DNA of 64,000 bases, taken from NCBI GenBank assembly GCA_027382625.1, contig JAJKFJ010022697.1, positions 186,001 to 250,000 on the forward strand, read 5' to 3'. The notes below the pieces were generated by a model. That model saw nothing but the letters and a program-made list of their open reading frames with translations, was not told the origin of the DNA and ran no database searches. Positions within the stretch are counted from its first letter, which is position 1. The number at the start of each line of letters is the position of its first letter. This document shows positions 23,160 to 32,905 of this stretch, piece after piece. The DNA is from Tetmemena sp. SeJ-2015 (Eukaryota > Ciliophora > Spirotrichea > Sporadotrichida > Oxytrichidae). The position numbers and the translations under genes are program-made.

Positions 23160-24014
23160 CTTTTATTGGCTTGAATTAATTTGCTAGAGATACTGAATCG
23201 CTTTCTCAAAGCATACATCATACAGATAGTACTTTGATTTGACGACCTCACAGTTCCTCTGAATCAGAGTTGTTTGCTGTTCATTTCGAAGGGACTAGCT
23301 CAAATTTATCATGATAGACTTCAAGTGACTGTCGAATTCGGTGGCTATCTTCTTGTCATTGCTTGGTCGCTGCATCTTGTGTAAGTTCCTCACCTTATCA
23401 TAAATCATCGCGATCTACTCTAAGTCTGCTGGACTCAGTGTTAACTTGTCCTGTTGATCACCTGTAAGAGAAGAGGAAGAAAGATTCAGTCTAGAATCAT
23501 TAAGAGTAGTCTTTGAGGTCTGGTTTGCTCTGTTCTTATCTCCTTCTACTCCTGATTTATTCAAGCCTGAGCTTTTGCCAAAGCTGTTCCTATTTGAATG
23601 CTGAGGATTTGAATTCTGGTTTTGCTAGAATAGAAGTGTCTTTTAAGAATGGGCATTATTACTCGTGGACCTTGTCTATTCGTGAGGGAATGCCTTCTAT
23701 TCTCCTTAGGAATATTTTGAGATGCATTCTGCTCTTAAAGTATTCTTGATGGCATTTAGTTTTCTTTGGTCTTACTATCTGCGACATTAAGTTGAGCTAC
23801 TTACTGTCTTGATGCATTCAAGCTGTTATTGTTTTTTGTATTTTTTACTACTGTTGATTATGTTGCTAGTACTACTATTATTGTTAGAGTTACTGTTGCT
23901 GATGATGTTCTTCCATTTAGTAGTTGATGGTATTAGAGCTTGAATTTTAGAAAGCGGGCGAGTGCTGGTCATCTTGGCTGTGAGTGTTGGATTCAAGATC
24001 TTATGGGAAGCCAT
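22977..24014 (-). CDS. Ser/Asn-rich protein of unknown function
   Basis: It starts MASHKILNPTLTAKMTSTRP, followed by an Asn/Ser run (23830-23900) encoded by mixed codons. A 30-nt GT..AG intron at about 23785-23814 joins ECIKT to QDQRKLNAIKNTLRA. The C-terminal part looks folded and helical: SPADLEQIAMIYDKVRNLHK, then IATEFDSHLKSIMINLSQSL, then YDVCFEKAIQYLQQ. After SSQQKSKS near 23165 no TGA occurs in frame until 22977-22979, so the frame runs about 180 nt antisense through the LRR gene. The true stop may be lost to an indel. The opposite neighbour at about 24.1 kb is divergent. Confidence 0.55.
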
Positions 24015-24089
24015 TCTGATCCACCTACTGTTTTGTTGAAGATTGTTACGACAGCTCTTCTTCTCCTATCTTTAATCATCTCTTTCCAC

Positions 24090-26125
24090 GGGTAGAGAGT
24101 TGAGAATTGCTTTCTCTCTCTCTCAATCGCTTAATTATCTCTAGCAAGATGGAAGTAAAAATTTGGAATACGATGTGTTCGAGAACCTGAGGTCAGGGTT
24201 CACAACTTGCTTCCTTGAAATGTCAAGACAGATATTCCAGCCAAAGCAGCAGCCGCCTAATGAGAAGCTTATTGAAGCCTTGAAGAAGTAGAGTGAAGCT
24301 CAGTAACAGACCTATCAACAGTAATAAGTAGGAGATGCAGGAGATTCTGATCAGCAACCAACAGCTTCAAGAATAGAATTTCAAGAATTGCAGAGGCAGC
24401 TTGAGGAGATGAAAGTAGCAAACTGCTTAGGAAAAAAAGGAAGAGATGTAGTAACAGCTAGATTACTTGGAGAGTGAGAATAAGAGATGCATAAAATCTG
24501 CTCATCAAGAGTTCCAAGGAGCCACAGCAAAAAGCCTCATACTTCTTAATTGAATTAGAACTCACTCAGGAATCAAGCGCCTGCTACTTATAGGGAGTAG
24601 CAAACCAACAATCTTAGTTCAAAATCACTCCAGATATAGAGGGTGGGTCTGCTTCTGCTTCGAACCTTGCTCTCAATCATAAGCTTCTAAACTAACACTC
24701 TCAAATGACTCTGGAATCGAGTGTTCAGAGAGTAAACTAGTTCTCCAATACTCCTTCCTAGATATCACTTGCGTCCTCCCAGATGCCTCAGAAGAAGATG
24801 AAGTATTATCATTTAAAAAGAAAGATAAAAGTTTTCATTGAAAAGTTATTTAAACTATACTTGAACATGGCATCTGGCCCTGTGATTCAGCAATCTCTGC
24901 AGACTAGAAACCTCACTCTTAAGCAACTGAAGGAGCTCATCAATGACATCTATCTCTGGAAGTAGAAGCACATTTTAATTTAGCATGATGAGAAGAGCAG
25001 CGAGAGCAAGTAGAGTAGAGAGACCATGGAACAGTACATGTACACCTAAACATAGCTGTCGCATCATTGCAATAATTGTTTAAGAATATTTTTTACTTAA
25101 ACCAGAGGTATGGACTGAAGCAACTCATAATAGAGTGGGCATAAGCGATTATAGAAGGCATAAAGAAGTATTCCAAGGACGACAACGATGTGTGCTTGTT
25201 CGGTAAAGTTCTACGAAACGAGGTGAATGAGGAGTTCAGACTGGTGCAGCTGCACGTCAAGGAGACTATCAACGCTTTAATTAGGCAGTTCATAAAGGAG
25301 CGATTCCCTCACAAGTCAGAACCAGAGACCAATAAGCTCATTGATGAGATATCCACCGATCGAATTTACTTCGACTCTCACTACTGGTGCAAGATCATTG
25401 AGCGCATGTACGATGACAACGATGCCCAGATACTCCAGCATAGAATCAGAGACTTTGCGAGGAACATCATGAGAGCTGATATCCAAAAGCAACTAGTACA
25501 GAAGTCAACCACACCAAAGGCAAGCAATTCAGCAAGCAGCGTCTCTCTGGCCTCTATTCAATCTAAGATAAGCTAGAACGCAGGCAACAAAAACAAGCAG
25601 CAGACACTCACGAGAGAGGAACAACAGGTTCTACTCAACCAGCTGAACGATGATCAGTATGTGAAGGTGCACTTCTCAGTCTTTTTGAAAGCTGTGCTCG
25701 ATTTCTAGATGCAGGAGCACGAGAGATACCTCAAATCCTTCATCTATACCTTCAGGAAGATAGATGCCAACAACGAAGGCATCCTCAACGAGCATCAGTT
25801 TAAGAACCTCATGCATCTATAAGCTATAATGGTCTTATTCTTTTAGCATGAGTTTGGACTTTGTAACTCCCCACAAGAGATAAACAACTTCCTGCAAGTT
25901 CTTGATCCTTTCAACAACTAGAAGATTACCTTCAGTGACATAGTGCAGCTGTTCTCCACGCATCTAGTTCAGATTGAGGAAATAGAAGAGCAATCGCAAG
26001 CTGTTAGGGATTCTCTGCCCAGATTCGCCAAGTAATAAAATGAGGATTAGCATTAAAAGCAGCAGCCAGTAATAAAAACTAGGATGGCTCCTCTGTTGGA
26101 ATAAATAAGCCTCCTTTATCCTTGA
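24090..26125 (+). CDS. Coiled-coil / EF-hand-like protein of unknown function
   Basis: The N-terminal frame reads NYLQQDGSKNLEYDVFENLR. A Gln-rich coiled coil follows (EFQELQRQLEEMK; EEMQQQLDYLESENKR). The middle folded region reads GLKQLIIEWAQAIIEGIKKY and FRLVQLHVKETINALIRQFI. The C-terminus has two EF-like loops, KIDANNEGILNEHQFKNL and LDPFNNQKITFSDIVQLF. A GT..AG intron at about 25034-25106 fuses METMEQ-type sequence to YGLKQL in frame. No initiator ATG is visible in the first coding frame, so a 5' exon is probably missing. Frame changes near 24410 and 24500 are unexplained introns, IESs or indels. It ends at TGA 26123-26125. Confidence 0.55.
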
Positions 26126-26255
26126 ATTATAGCTCAGAATTGTAGATTAAATTTGAAATAATGAAGTCTCGCATTAGCAATCTAAGGAGTAGATTCTGTA
26201 ATATGTTTAACACAGAAATGTACTTTGTGAGGTGTAGTATTATTAAAGAGTAATA

Positions 26256-27563
26256 ATGAGTGACTATACTAGATCCACACAGGAAGATCTCTCAAGCTCA
26301 AACTTTAATTTCTAGTTTTATTTCAAACCACAATAAGAGTATTGACTTGAGACCTCAAAAAGGCAGAAAAGGGGAAGAAGATGACAATAGACTTGATGAG
26401 CCTCTCCTCGATGGTTTCCCAAAGGAGACACCTCAAAAAGTAGAGAAGCAATTTGGAAATAGCTGGATATTCTTCTCGCTTTCTTCCGCCATTATGTTCA
26501 CCACTTGCAATCTATATAGGAGTAATGAGAATCATATCTCATAATATGAAGTAATATTTTGAATGCACTATTTTCAGAAGTGAGCAATTTCGGAATCCAA
26601 GGCCTGCTTTATCTCTCTCCAGGAGCTCTTATTTGTGGAGTAGCCTTTTACTTCTACAAAGCAATTGAGGCTTTCAAGAAAGAGGGGAAGTGCTGGGTGG
26701 AGATGAACTTTGTAGTAGATGGACAATTTCTTAATAATAAAGCATTTATTGACAAATGAACTGGGGAAATGTATTTTACTTCTTGATTTACTGTTGCACC
26801 TACTTGGCAATCCAGTCAATTGTGGTGTTTACCTTCAGTCTCTGCCTCCTGGCAAACCTAAATGCAGGAATCGTCTCTACTATCTGGGCTATCAGCCCAC
26901 TCTACAGCGCACTCATTGACTTCCTCTTCTTTAAGCAGAGGCTGTTTACCTCTCACCTTATCGGATTGGTTTGCCTAATCAGCTGTGCCATGTGCATCAG
27001 TCTCGCAAGAAAAAATTAAAACACACATTATGCGAAGTGTGGTGGACTCTAGCCCTAGCTCGACTCAGCAACCTCCTCAAGTTGAAGCTTGGAAGCCAGT
27101 TGTATTAGCCATCCTTACTCCTTTCATCTTCACGGCCTCTAGTTTCCTGAACAAGTTCCTTACAAAGAACAGAGGATTCGACGCCTTCAAGTTCAGTTTC
27201 CTCTCTTACTTAAAATAAGTTGGTTCTTACGCTTTGGTGGGCGGGATGTTGACTATCCCTCTGCTGATGAAACTTGGCACACCTGACTTCGACTACTAGT
27301 ACATGCTGATTGGAGGGATTGGAAGCATAATTAACACACTCGGCCTAGTCAGTATTGTCAAGGCTTGCTCTCTCGGACCCTTAGGGCCTGTAAGCGCTCT
27401 CTCAAACTCTAGCACAGTCATGTTCAGCATAGTCCAAGCAGTCAGATTCATGTAGGTACCTAAGAGTCTTGAAATCGCAGGAATGATCATCGGTCTTCTA
27501 GGTGCGCTTACTATCATTCTATAAATGAAAGCTATATGTGTAAAAAGCTAAGTTTCGTATTGA
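26256..27563 (+). CDS. EamA/DMT-superfamily membrane transporter, copy 1
   Basis: Multi-pass transporter of the drug/metabolite superfamily, probably a nucleotide-sugar or small-solute carrier; the substrate cannot be read from the sequence. Membrane segments include SWIFFSLSSAIMFTTCN, GALICGVAFYFYKAIEAF, VFYFLIYCCTYLAIQSIVVF and HLIGLVCLISCAMCISLA. The family motif NAGIVSTIWAISPLYSALID is followed by LFFKQRL. The second half ends LEIAGMIIGLLGALTIIL. A 55-nt intron at about 26522-26576 and an IES at 26727-26755 interrupt it. One extra A in the run at 27010-27015 breaks the frame. The open N-terminal frame has no ATG; the ATG at 26256 is in another frame. The next gene is a tandem paralog. Confidence 0.75.
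26727..26755 (+). other. IES in transporter copy 1, pointer GACAA
   Basis: GACAA occurs at 26722-26726 and 26751-26755 around 24 bp of almost pure A+T. Left in, the frame hits TGA at 26758. Excising 29 bp gives VVDGQMNWGNVFYF, which lines up with VDWYNILMF in the paralog. No GT donor is present. Confidence 0.8.
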
Positions 27564-27890
27564 CTATTTATATTGCAATACTTTGAAAGGAAAAATAAAT
27601 TTGCCTGATTAAATGTACAACCTGTATCTGAGGTTGACTTGCAGAGCCCACTTAATAGAGTCTCACAAACATCACTGATTAAGTTCAAGATGTATCCTAT
27701 ATAGAGACATAAATAAATCTATTTAAGCTTTCCTATTCTAAAATGTACACTCAAAAGGGATTGTTAATACTAAATAATAAGCAAATTTAAATAATCAATA
27801 GAGCATTCATCATTATAATAGTATTTTCGCGCTTGTAAACGCTACCTCTCAAATAAATTCAAAACAAGAAAGAGACAGAAATTCTACAAC

Positions 27891-29068
27891 ATGGATCTAG
27901 AAGATAAAAGTTTAAAGCAGTCGCTCCTGAAGACGACTGACGAATCTCGTAACATCGATAATGACAGCAGACTTAACCATGATGAGGCTAATAAGTACAA
28001 TGACCATGAAGCTAAATAGCAGGAAATTGCTCATGGCAAATCATGGATCGGCTACTCACTCGGAGCTGCAGTTGCATGTGCAGTCTGTAACTCTATGATT
28101 AGTGACATCAGTATTCTTGGATTCCCTGGCCTACTCTAAACTTATTTTATTATTTCATAGGTTTGAATATTAATGCTAGGTTTTATCTGTAACCAGGTGC
28201 AACTCTGAGTGGTTTAGTTTTCTTTGCTTATCTGAGCATTCAAAACAAGTCTAAGAATGGAAGTTTCAGTGTGGACATGAACTTGATGGACAAGAATACT
28301 GGTGGAGTGGACTGGTACAATATTTTGATGTTTGTGCTATTTGCGCTGGTCTACCTAACCTACCAATCTTTGGTGGTGCTAACTTTCAACTTCTCTCTTC
28401 AAGCAGGCGTCAACCCTGGCCTAGTTAGCACAATCTGGGCTACTACTCCTCTCTTTGCAGGCTTCTTGGACTACATTTTATTTGGACAGAGACTGACAAG
28501 GAAGCACCTGATAGGCGTTATTTGCTTGGCGATTTGCGTAGTATGTATTTCCCTCACTCCTATAATATATGGAAATGACAATGCCAGCATTGTCCAAACA
28601 GTGCAGCCTTGGATCCCAGTTACTCTAGCTTTGATTTCACCAGTCTTCTTTGCAACTAGTAACATCCAGACTAAGTACCTGACCACCAAGAGAAGCTTTG
28701 ACTCATCTAAGTTGTCATTCGGTACTTTCACAATCGTGGGAATAATTTTGACTTGCTTCCTGATTCCTCAATTCTCCAGCCCTGACTTCAGCATTAGAAA
28801 TCTTATCGTGGGAACCATCGGTAGTATTCTCAATACTATCGGTCTCTCACTCATAGCTAAGGCTTGCACTATTGGACCCGTCGGCCCTGTGATAAGTTTA
28901 GTAAACCTAAACACTATCTTGTTCACAATCATCGAGGGATTGAAGAGGTGGTAAGCTCCAAGGGGTCTTGAAATCTTTGGACTTTGTATCGGATTCTTCG
29001 GAGCTCTCGTTTTATCTATGCCAGATCAGATGGAGAGAGCCTTTAAGTTTGTAACATGCTCAAAGTGA
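27891..29068 (+). CDS. EamA/DMT-superfamily membrane transporter, copy 2
   Basis: Intact tandem paralog of the preceding gene. It starts MDLEDKSLKQSLLKTTDESR, an acidic cytosolic N-terminus. About ten hydrophobic segments follow, for example SWIGYSLGAAVACAVCN, ILMFVLFALVYLTYQSLVVL, VNPGLVSTIWATTPLFAGFL, HLIGVICLAICVVCISL and LIVGTIGSILNTIGLSLIA. It ends PRGLEIFGLCIGFFGALVLS and a short basic tail at TGA 29066-29068. Gene order and motif spacing match copy 1, so the pair arose by tandem duplication. The single insert at 28140-28192 sits at a different place from the interruptions in copy 1. All Trp codons are TGG. Confidence 0.8.
28140..28192 (+). other. Probable IES in transporter copy 2, pointer TAA
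   Basis: TAA at 28137-28139 and at 28190-28192 bound an AT-rich insert with no GT start. Removing it gives GFPGLLQPGATLSG, matching GIQGLLYLSPGALI in copy 1. A GT..AG intron (from GTTTGAAT) is a weaker alternative because it leaves extra residues. Confidence 0.6.
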
Positions 29069-29188
29069 GCTAGTAAGAATATATCCAGAGTGTATATATC
29101 ATCTATCATATTCTACTTTACTTTTACCATAGTTTATCCAAACTCACAAGCTAATATTGACTTTTAATACTTATAGAGAATTATCAAA

Positions 29189-29797
29189 TCATTGAATAAA
29201 GGTATATTTATCAAAGGGATTAGATTAGGATTGGATTTCTGAGTCACAGCTGTACGCTCCGCCGAAAAGATCACTAGCGATTTCACTGTCCTCCATTTTT
29301 ATTCTAAAGAAGCCATTGTGCTCTCCCCAGTCTCCGCCCCAAGAGTTCTAAACTTCCCAATAGTCGACTCTCTCTTTCTCGTCGTGACCCCAACCAACTA
29401 TCAGGATAGCATGAGAGCCAATGATCATGGACTCTTCATCATAATGATAGATGCCCTTAGAATATGTGACTAGGTCCTCGTAGATGATCATGGATGAGGC
29501 AACTGGCCCTTTTGTGAAAATCTCTTGCTTTATGTCTTCTATGCTTTTAATTTATCTACTTGAAGAGGCCTTGCACTTTACTTTGTAGTCCATGCCGTGA
29601 GTTACCTCTTTGTCGTTTTATATGCACTTGCTTGGGCACCCCTTCCATAGAGTTGTTGAAGTTATTCATGCACTGATTAGATACCACACCTGTTTCTTAG
29701 AAATACTCCAGCACCTAAGAAATTATTCCACCGTTGCAGCCATAAAATATATAATGCTTTCCATCTGCATAAGGATCGCAGGACATTATAAAAGCTG
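29189..29797 (-). CDS. Cathepsin B-like protease, second half (inverted MDS)
   Basis: This minus-strand segment encodes the C-terminal half of a papain-family (C1A) protease: AFIMSCDPYADGKHYIFYGC followed by NGG, KGPVASSMIIYEDL, the catalytic His in GSHAILIVGWGHDE and the catalytic Asn in YWEVQNSWGGDWGE, ending at TGA 29189-29191. It has no start codon and no catalytic Cys; those are on the + strand just to the right. Its 5' end carries the pointer ATTATAAAAGCTG (29785-29797), the exact reverse complement of the pointer ending the first half. A G4 run (plus-strand C4 at 29639-29642) is one base too long for the frame. All Trp codons are TGG. Confidence 0.85.
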
Positions 29798-30299
29798 TAG
29801 CAATGAAATATTATTTCAGCATAATTTGAGGATATTTATTATAAATCATTTAAATGAGAAAAACCTAAAGCCTCACTCTCACAATTCTAGCTCTCTGGAG
29901 TTTAGGGTTAATTTCAGCCGTTCCTTCTTTCTTGAAGGATGAGAAGCTAAACAAACTATGGGAAAGCGGATCTACTAAATTCATCTCTCATTCTCTGGAA
30001 CAGCTGAAGAAAATGAACAACAAACTTCATCAATTAGAAGAGGGTGCAGACTTCAAACACTTCTTCAAAAGTTTCTTCAAACAGTTTGACTCGAATAGTA
30101 TGCTATCGGATGATCACGATGACTAAATGCCCAAGCACTTTAGTTGGAGAGTTCAAACTCCTCACTGCATGGTCCCCAGCTTAGACCAAGGTGAGTGTGG
30201 CAGTTGCTACGCCTACACCACTGCTGCCTTGCTAGCAGAGAGACTCTGTATCTAAAACTAGCACACTGAAGCTGTTCCGCTATCTCCAGCTTTTATAAT
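29785..30299. repeat. Inverted 13-bp pointer pair joining the protease halves
   Basis: CAGCTTTTATAAT at 30287-30299 on the + strand and its exact reverse complement at 29785-29797. Between the second half's pointer and the first half's ATG lie only 56 bp of AT-rich sequence. The repeat length is ample for a pointer of a scrambled gene, and the protein reads through the joint with no loss. Confidence 0.85.
29854..30299 (+). CDS. Cathepsin B-like protease, first half
   Basis: N-terminal half of the same lysosomal or secreted cysteine protease. It starts MRKTQSLTLTILALWSLGLI, a clear signal peptide. A propeptide follows (FLKDEKLNKLWESGSTKFIS), then the mature start HFSWRVQTPHCMVPS and the active-site Cys in LDQGECGSCYAYTTAALLAE, ending RLCIQNQHTEAVPLSPAFI. 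The frame then hits AT-rich DNA with no His or Asn site downstream. The last 13 bp, CAGCTTTTATAAT at 30287-30299, recur inverted at 29785-29797. Joining there continues into MSCDPYADGKHY, exactly where cathepsins B have LSCD...GCNGG. The gene needs an inversion during macronuclear development to become functional. Confidence 0.88.
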
Positions 30300-30361
30300 A
30301 CCCAACAACCACATCGCTTTCTTATAATTCAGCTTATAGAATTTATAAATAATAATTGAAT

Positions 30362-31166
30362 ATGTCTATTTCAATGATAAGCAAACTTGCAAGACAGAGG
30401 GCACTCACTCAGCACCTCCTCCAAGCTTCCACTGCCAGAGCTAATCCCGAGACTATTCCCAAGGTAGCCAGGCCTATACCTTATGAATCAACCAGAATTG
30501 AGGACGAAGCCAGATATGAGGACCAGGCTCCACCCACAGAGGACGATCAAATCAGTAAATACTTCAATCCTCGATTATAGATAATATTTTAACTTGATGA
30601 TTTTAGGAACTCACTACTTGAAGCACCACCCTCTCTACGAGTTCAGAAACTTGGAGGAATTCCATGTGGATCCCTACAAGCACTGGATCCACAACAGACT
30701 GGACTACTGGAACACCGAATCGTAAGTTTGCTCTAAATGAGAAACCGTTTTAACTTTGGTTTTAGTCACCCAGCGCAAATTGCTCCCTGGGAGTACGGTT
30801 CCAAGTTCTATCACTCCATCTACCTCCTCTTCCCATTGTTCGCATTCTACTTCTTCGGCAAATAATACGTAAGTTATCTTGATATTTCTGTGCTTTAATT
30901 CCAAAAATCATCATCAAATTTCATTTATTGATAGAATAATAATGGTTTAAAAAGTTTACATAATCTTAACTTAGTTAAAATGGGGGAAAATTAAAATAAT
31001 TCCTTTTTATTTAAGAAAAAAATTATTAATTGATATTTTTAATTCTAATTCAAATTAAATTCTTAAATTTATATGAGCAATAAGCAATTGATTTTAGAAG
31101 GAGCACCTCAAGCAGAAGAACGTGAAGGATACCATCGTCGGAGTCTGGTCTCAAGATTCAAATTGA
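30362..31166 (+). CDS. Small membrane protein, probable mitochondrial respiratory-complex subunit
   Basis: Predicted protein of about 165 residues starting MSISMISKLARQRALTQHLL, a basic amphipathic N-terminus like a mitochondrial presequence. It continues GTHYLKHHPLYEFRNLEEFH, then a single hydrophobic segment YHSIYLLFPLFAFYFFGKQY, and ends VKDTIVGVWSQDSN at TGA 31164-31166. His/Tyr/Trp-rich matrix segments with one membrane helix are common in accessory subunits of complex I, IV or V. I cannot name the subunit. An IES at 30578-30605, a 44-nt intron at about 30722-30765 and a longer intron of about 230 nt at 30869-31096 interrupt it. Confidence 0.6.
30578..30605 (+). other. IES, pointer TTA
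   Basis: TTA at 30575-30577 and 30603-30605 bounds an AT-rich insert without a GT donor. Excision of 28 bp joins KYFNPRL to GTHYLKHHP in frame. Confidence 0.55.
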
Positions 31167-31423
31167 ACAACTCCCTCATAAGCATCAAGCGATATTTCTT
31201 GCCTTGTTTGGAGATAGACTCACAGCTTGTCTACATTTATTTAAACAACAATCCACAGTTCTCTTTTCTGTCTTAAATTACTTATAAGGAAGGGAAATTC
31301 TTATTGTTCTTTATTATCTGGATCTGCTGGAGGGTAATTTAAAGTGATAAATAAAGTAGAAAGGGGAGGAGAGGGCAAACAATTAAATTTTATTAATTTG
31401 AGTTTGCGGATTATATATTCTAA

Positions 31424-32327
31424 ATGAATCAGTCCTCCAAGCGACCCAGTTAAACAACTGGAGCAGTTAAGAAGAACTCAGTGCCCACTAATCAAACAAG
31501 TGGGGCGCACACCCCTGCACTCAGCCAAGTTAGCACGCAGAGAGATCTCAAGTCTAAGAAATCAGAAACTACTACCAAGGAATAGTAATAGCAATCTTCT
31601 ACCTTGAAAATGCAGTTGAAGCCAACTAAATAAATTCTATCTTAGATGCCAACTGCGAAAGAAGACAGCTCCAAAGCTCTTAATAAGTCCATATTGATCA
31701 AAATATAATTGTTTGATAGAGAATTAGAGAATGGAGGTTGAGTAAGTGAGGTCGAATGAAGGGGCAAGTGGATTGCAGACTCATCAGGAAGTGGTTGAAG
31801 TAGTGGCAGCCAGAAAAGTGCTACTTCATTAGCACGAATCCAAGGACTTTGGTACCAGTCAAAGCGTTAACTCCCCCACCTCCAAGAAGAGATTGCAAGC
31901 AACTACTACCACCAGCAGTGGAAACCACTCTCAGATGTAAAAATAACAGCAGACCAGTAAAAGACTAGAAAATTAAAAGCAGAGACCTTAGTCACAAGCT
32001 AAATGTTTTATTCATTATTATTATTTTTGTATTTTAGCAATGAAGAAAGCGAAAACACCAAACGAAAAGACAAAGCAGACTCCGGATATTACTCCCAAAA
32101 TGAATTAAATCAAGCATATGGAAGACTCAAGTATACAAGAATTTACTCTCCAAAATATGCACATTCCAAATAACTAGGAATAGAATGAGAGAGGTTAAAA
32201 CAACGAAGATGCCTTGATTCAGTAGAAGTCATTTGACAACTAGGAGCAACTTAATACATTCGAAAATAGGTATCTACAATATTATAAATAAATAATGTTT
32301 TCTTCTCGTCTTATAAATAAATTATGA
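31424..32327 (+). CDS. Gln/Lys/Thr-rich protein of unknown function
   Basis: Starts MNQSSKRPSQTTGAVKKNSV. The whole protein is low-complexity and polar, with TAA/TAG-coded glutamine throughout (KEQQQQSSTLKMQLKPTKQ). A 37-nt GT..AG intron at about 32002-32038 joins QSQAK to SMKKAKTPNEK in frame. The frame changes near 31715-31740, where TAGAGAAT occurs twice in tandem. Ends INKL at TGA 32325-32327. No domain recognised; it could be part of a larger gene. Confidence 0.45.
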
Positions 32328-32905
32328 AGTAAAAATGTCTAAAAAGCACTTCTCTCTTAATTAATTTCCTAAAAAATTTTCATATATTTGAAATAAATAA
32401 AATCTAGCAACAATAACCCCCCCCAGCTTTAAAAAATTAAATTAAGATAATATAATCTTAAATAAAAATTTAATAGAGGAAGTATATTTAAAATTGTGTT
32501 CCAAGTTGCTAAATTTAATTCTTCCAATTAATTATGAAATAGCACCTCTAAATAAATTATCAATATTTTATGTCCGTTTGTAAACTTCAGAAGGGCATAT
32601 TGCTCATCTGGTAAGATCCATACGCTGGAAAGATAAGAAGATATCTTTATTTTATGGAACTAAGAAAATAATTTAATTATCTCTTATTGGATTAATAAAT
32701 CCATTATCTATCATATTTATTTAAATTCTTTAAATATAAACCAACTTTCATTGTATCATCTGAAAATCTCTATTTAAAATTATAAGGCACTGAATAAGTA
32801 AAATTTTAAATAAAAGTTAATTTAATTATAATTTAAAAATAAATTTCTAAGCATTCATTTATTTTACATATGACTCATTGATTATATTTTGATTTGGGTT
32901 TTTAA
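32328..32905. other. AT-rich spacer with a C8 tract
   Basis: About 80% A+T with no coding frame. A run of eight C at 32417-32424 stands out. No terminal repeat like that of the 51-kb element flanks it. Confidence 0.4.

Noticed and set aside
25034..25106. TAAAC repeats near 25050 and 25100 as an IES pointer
   Set aside because: The frame is not restored; a GT..AG intron in this interval joins EQ to YGLKQL correctly.
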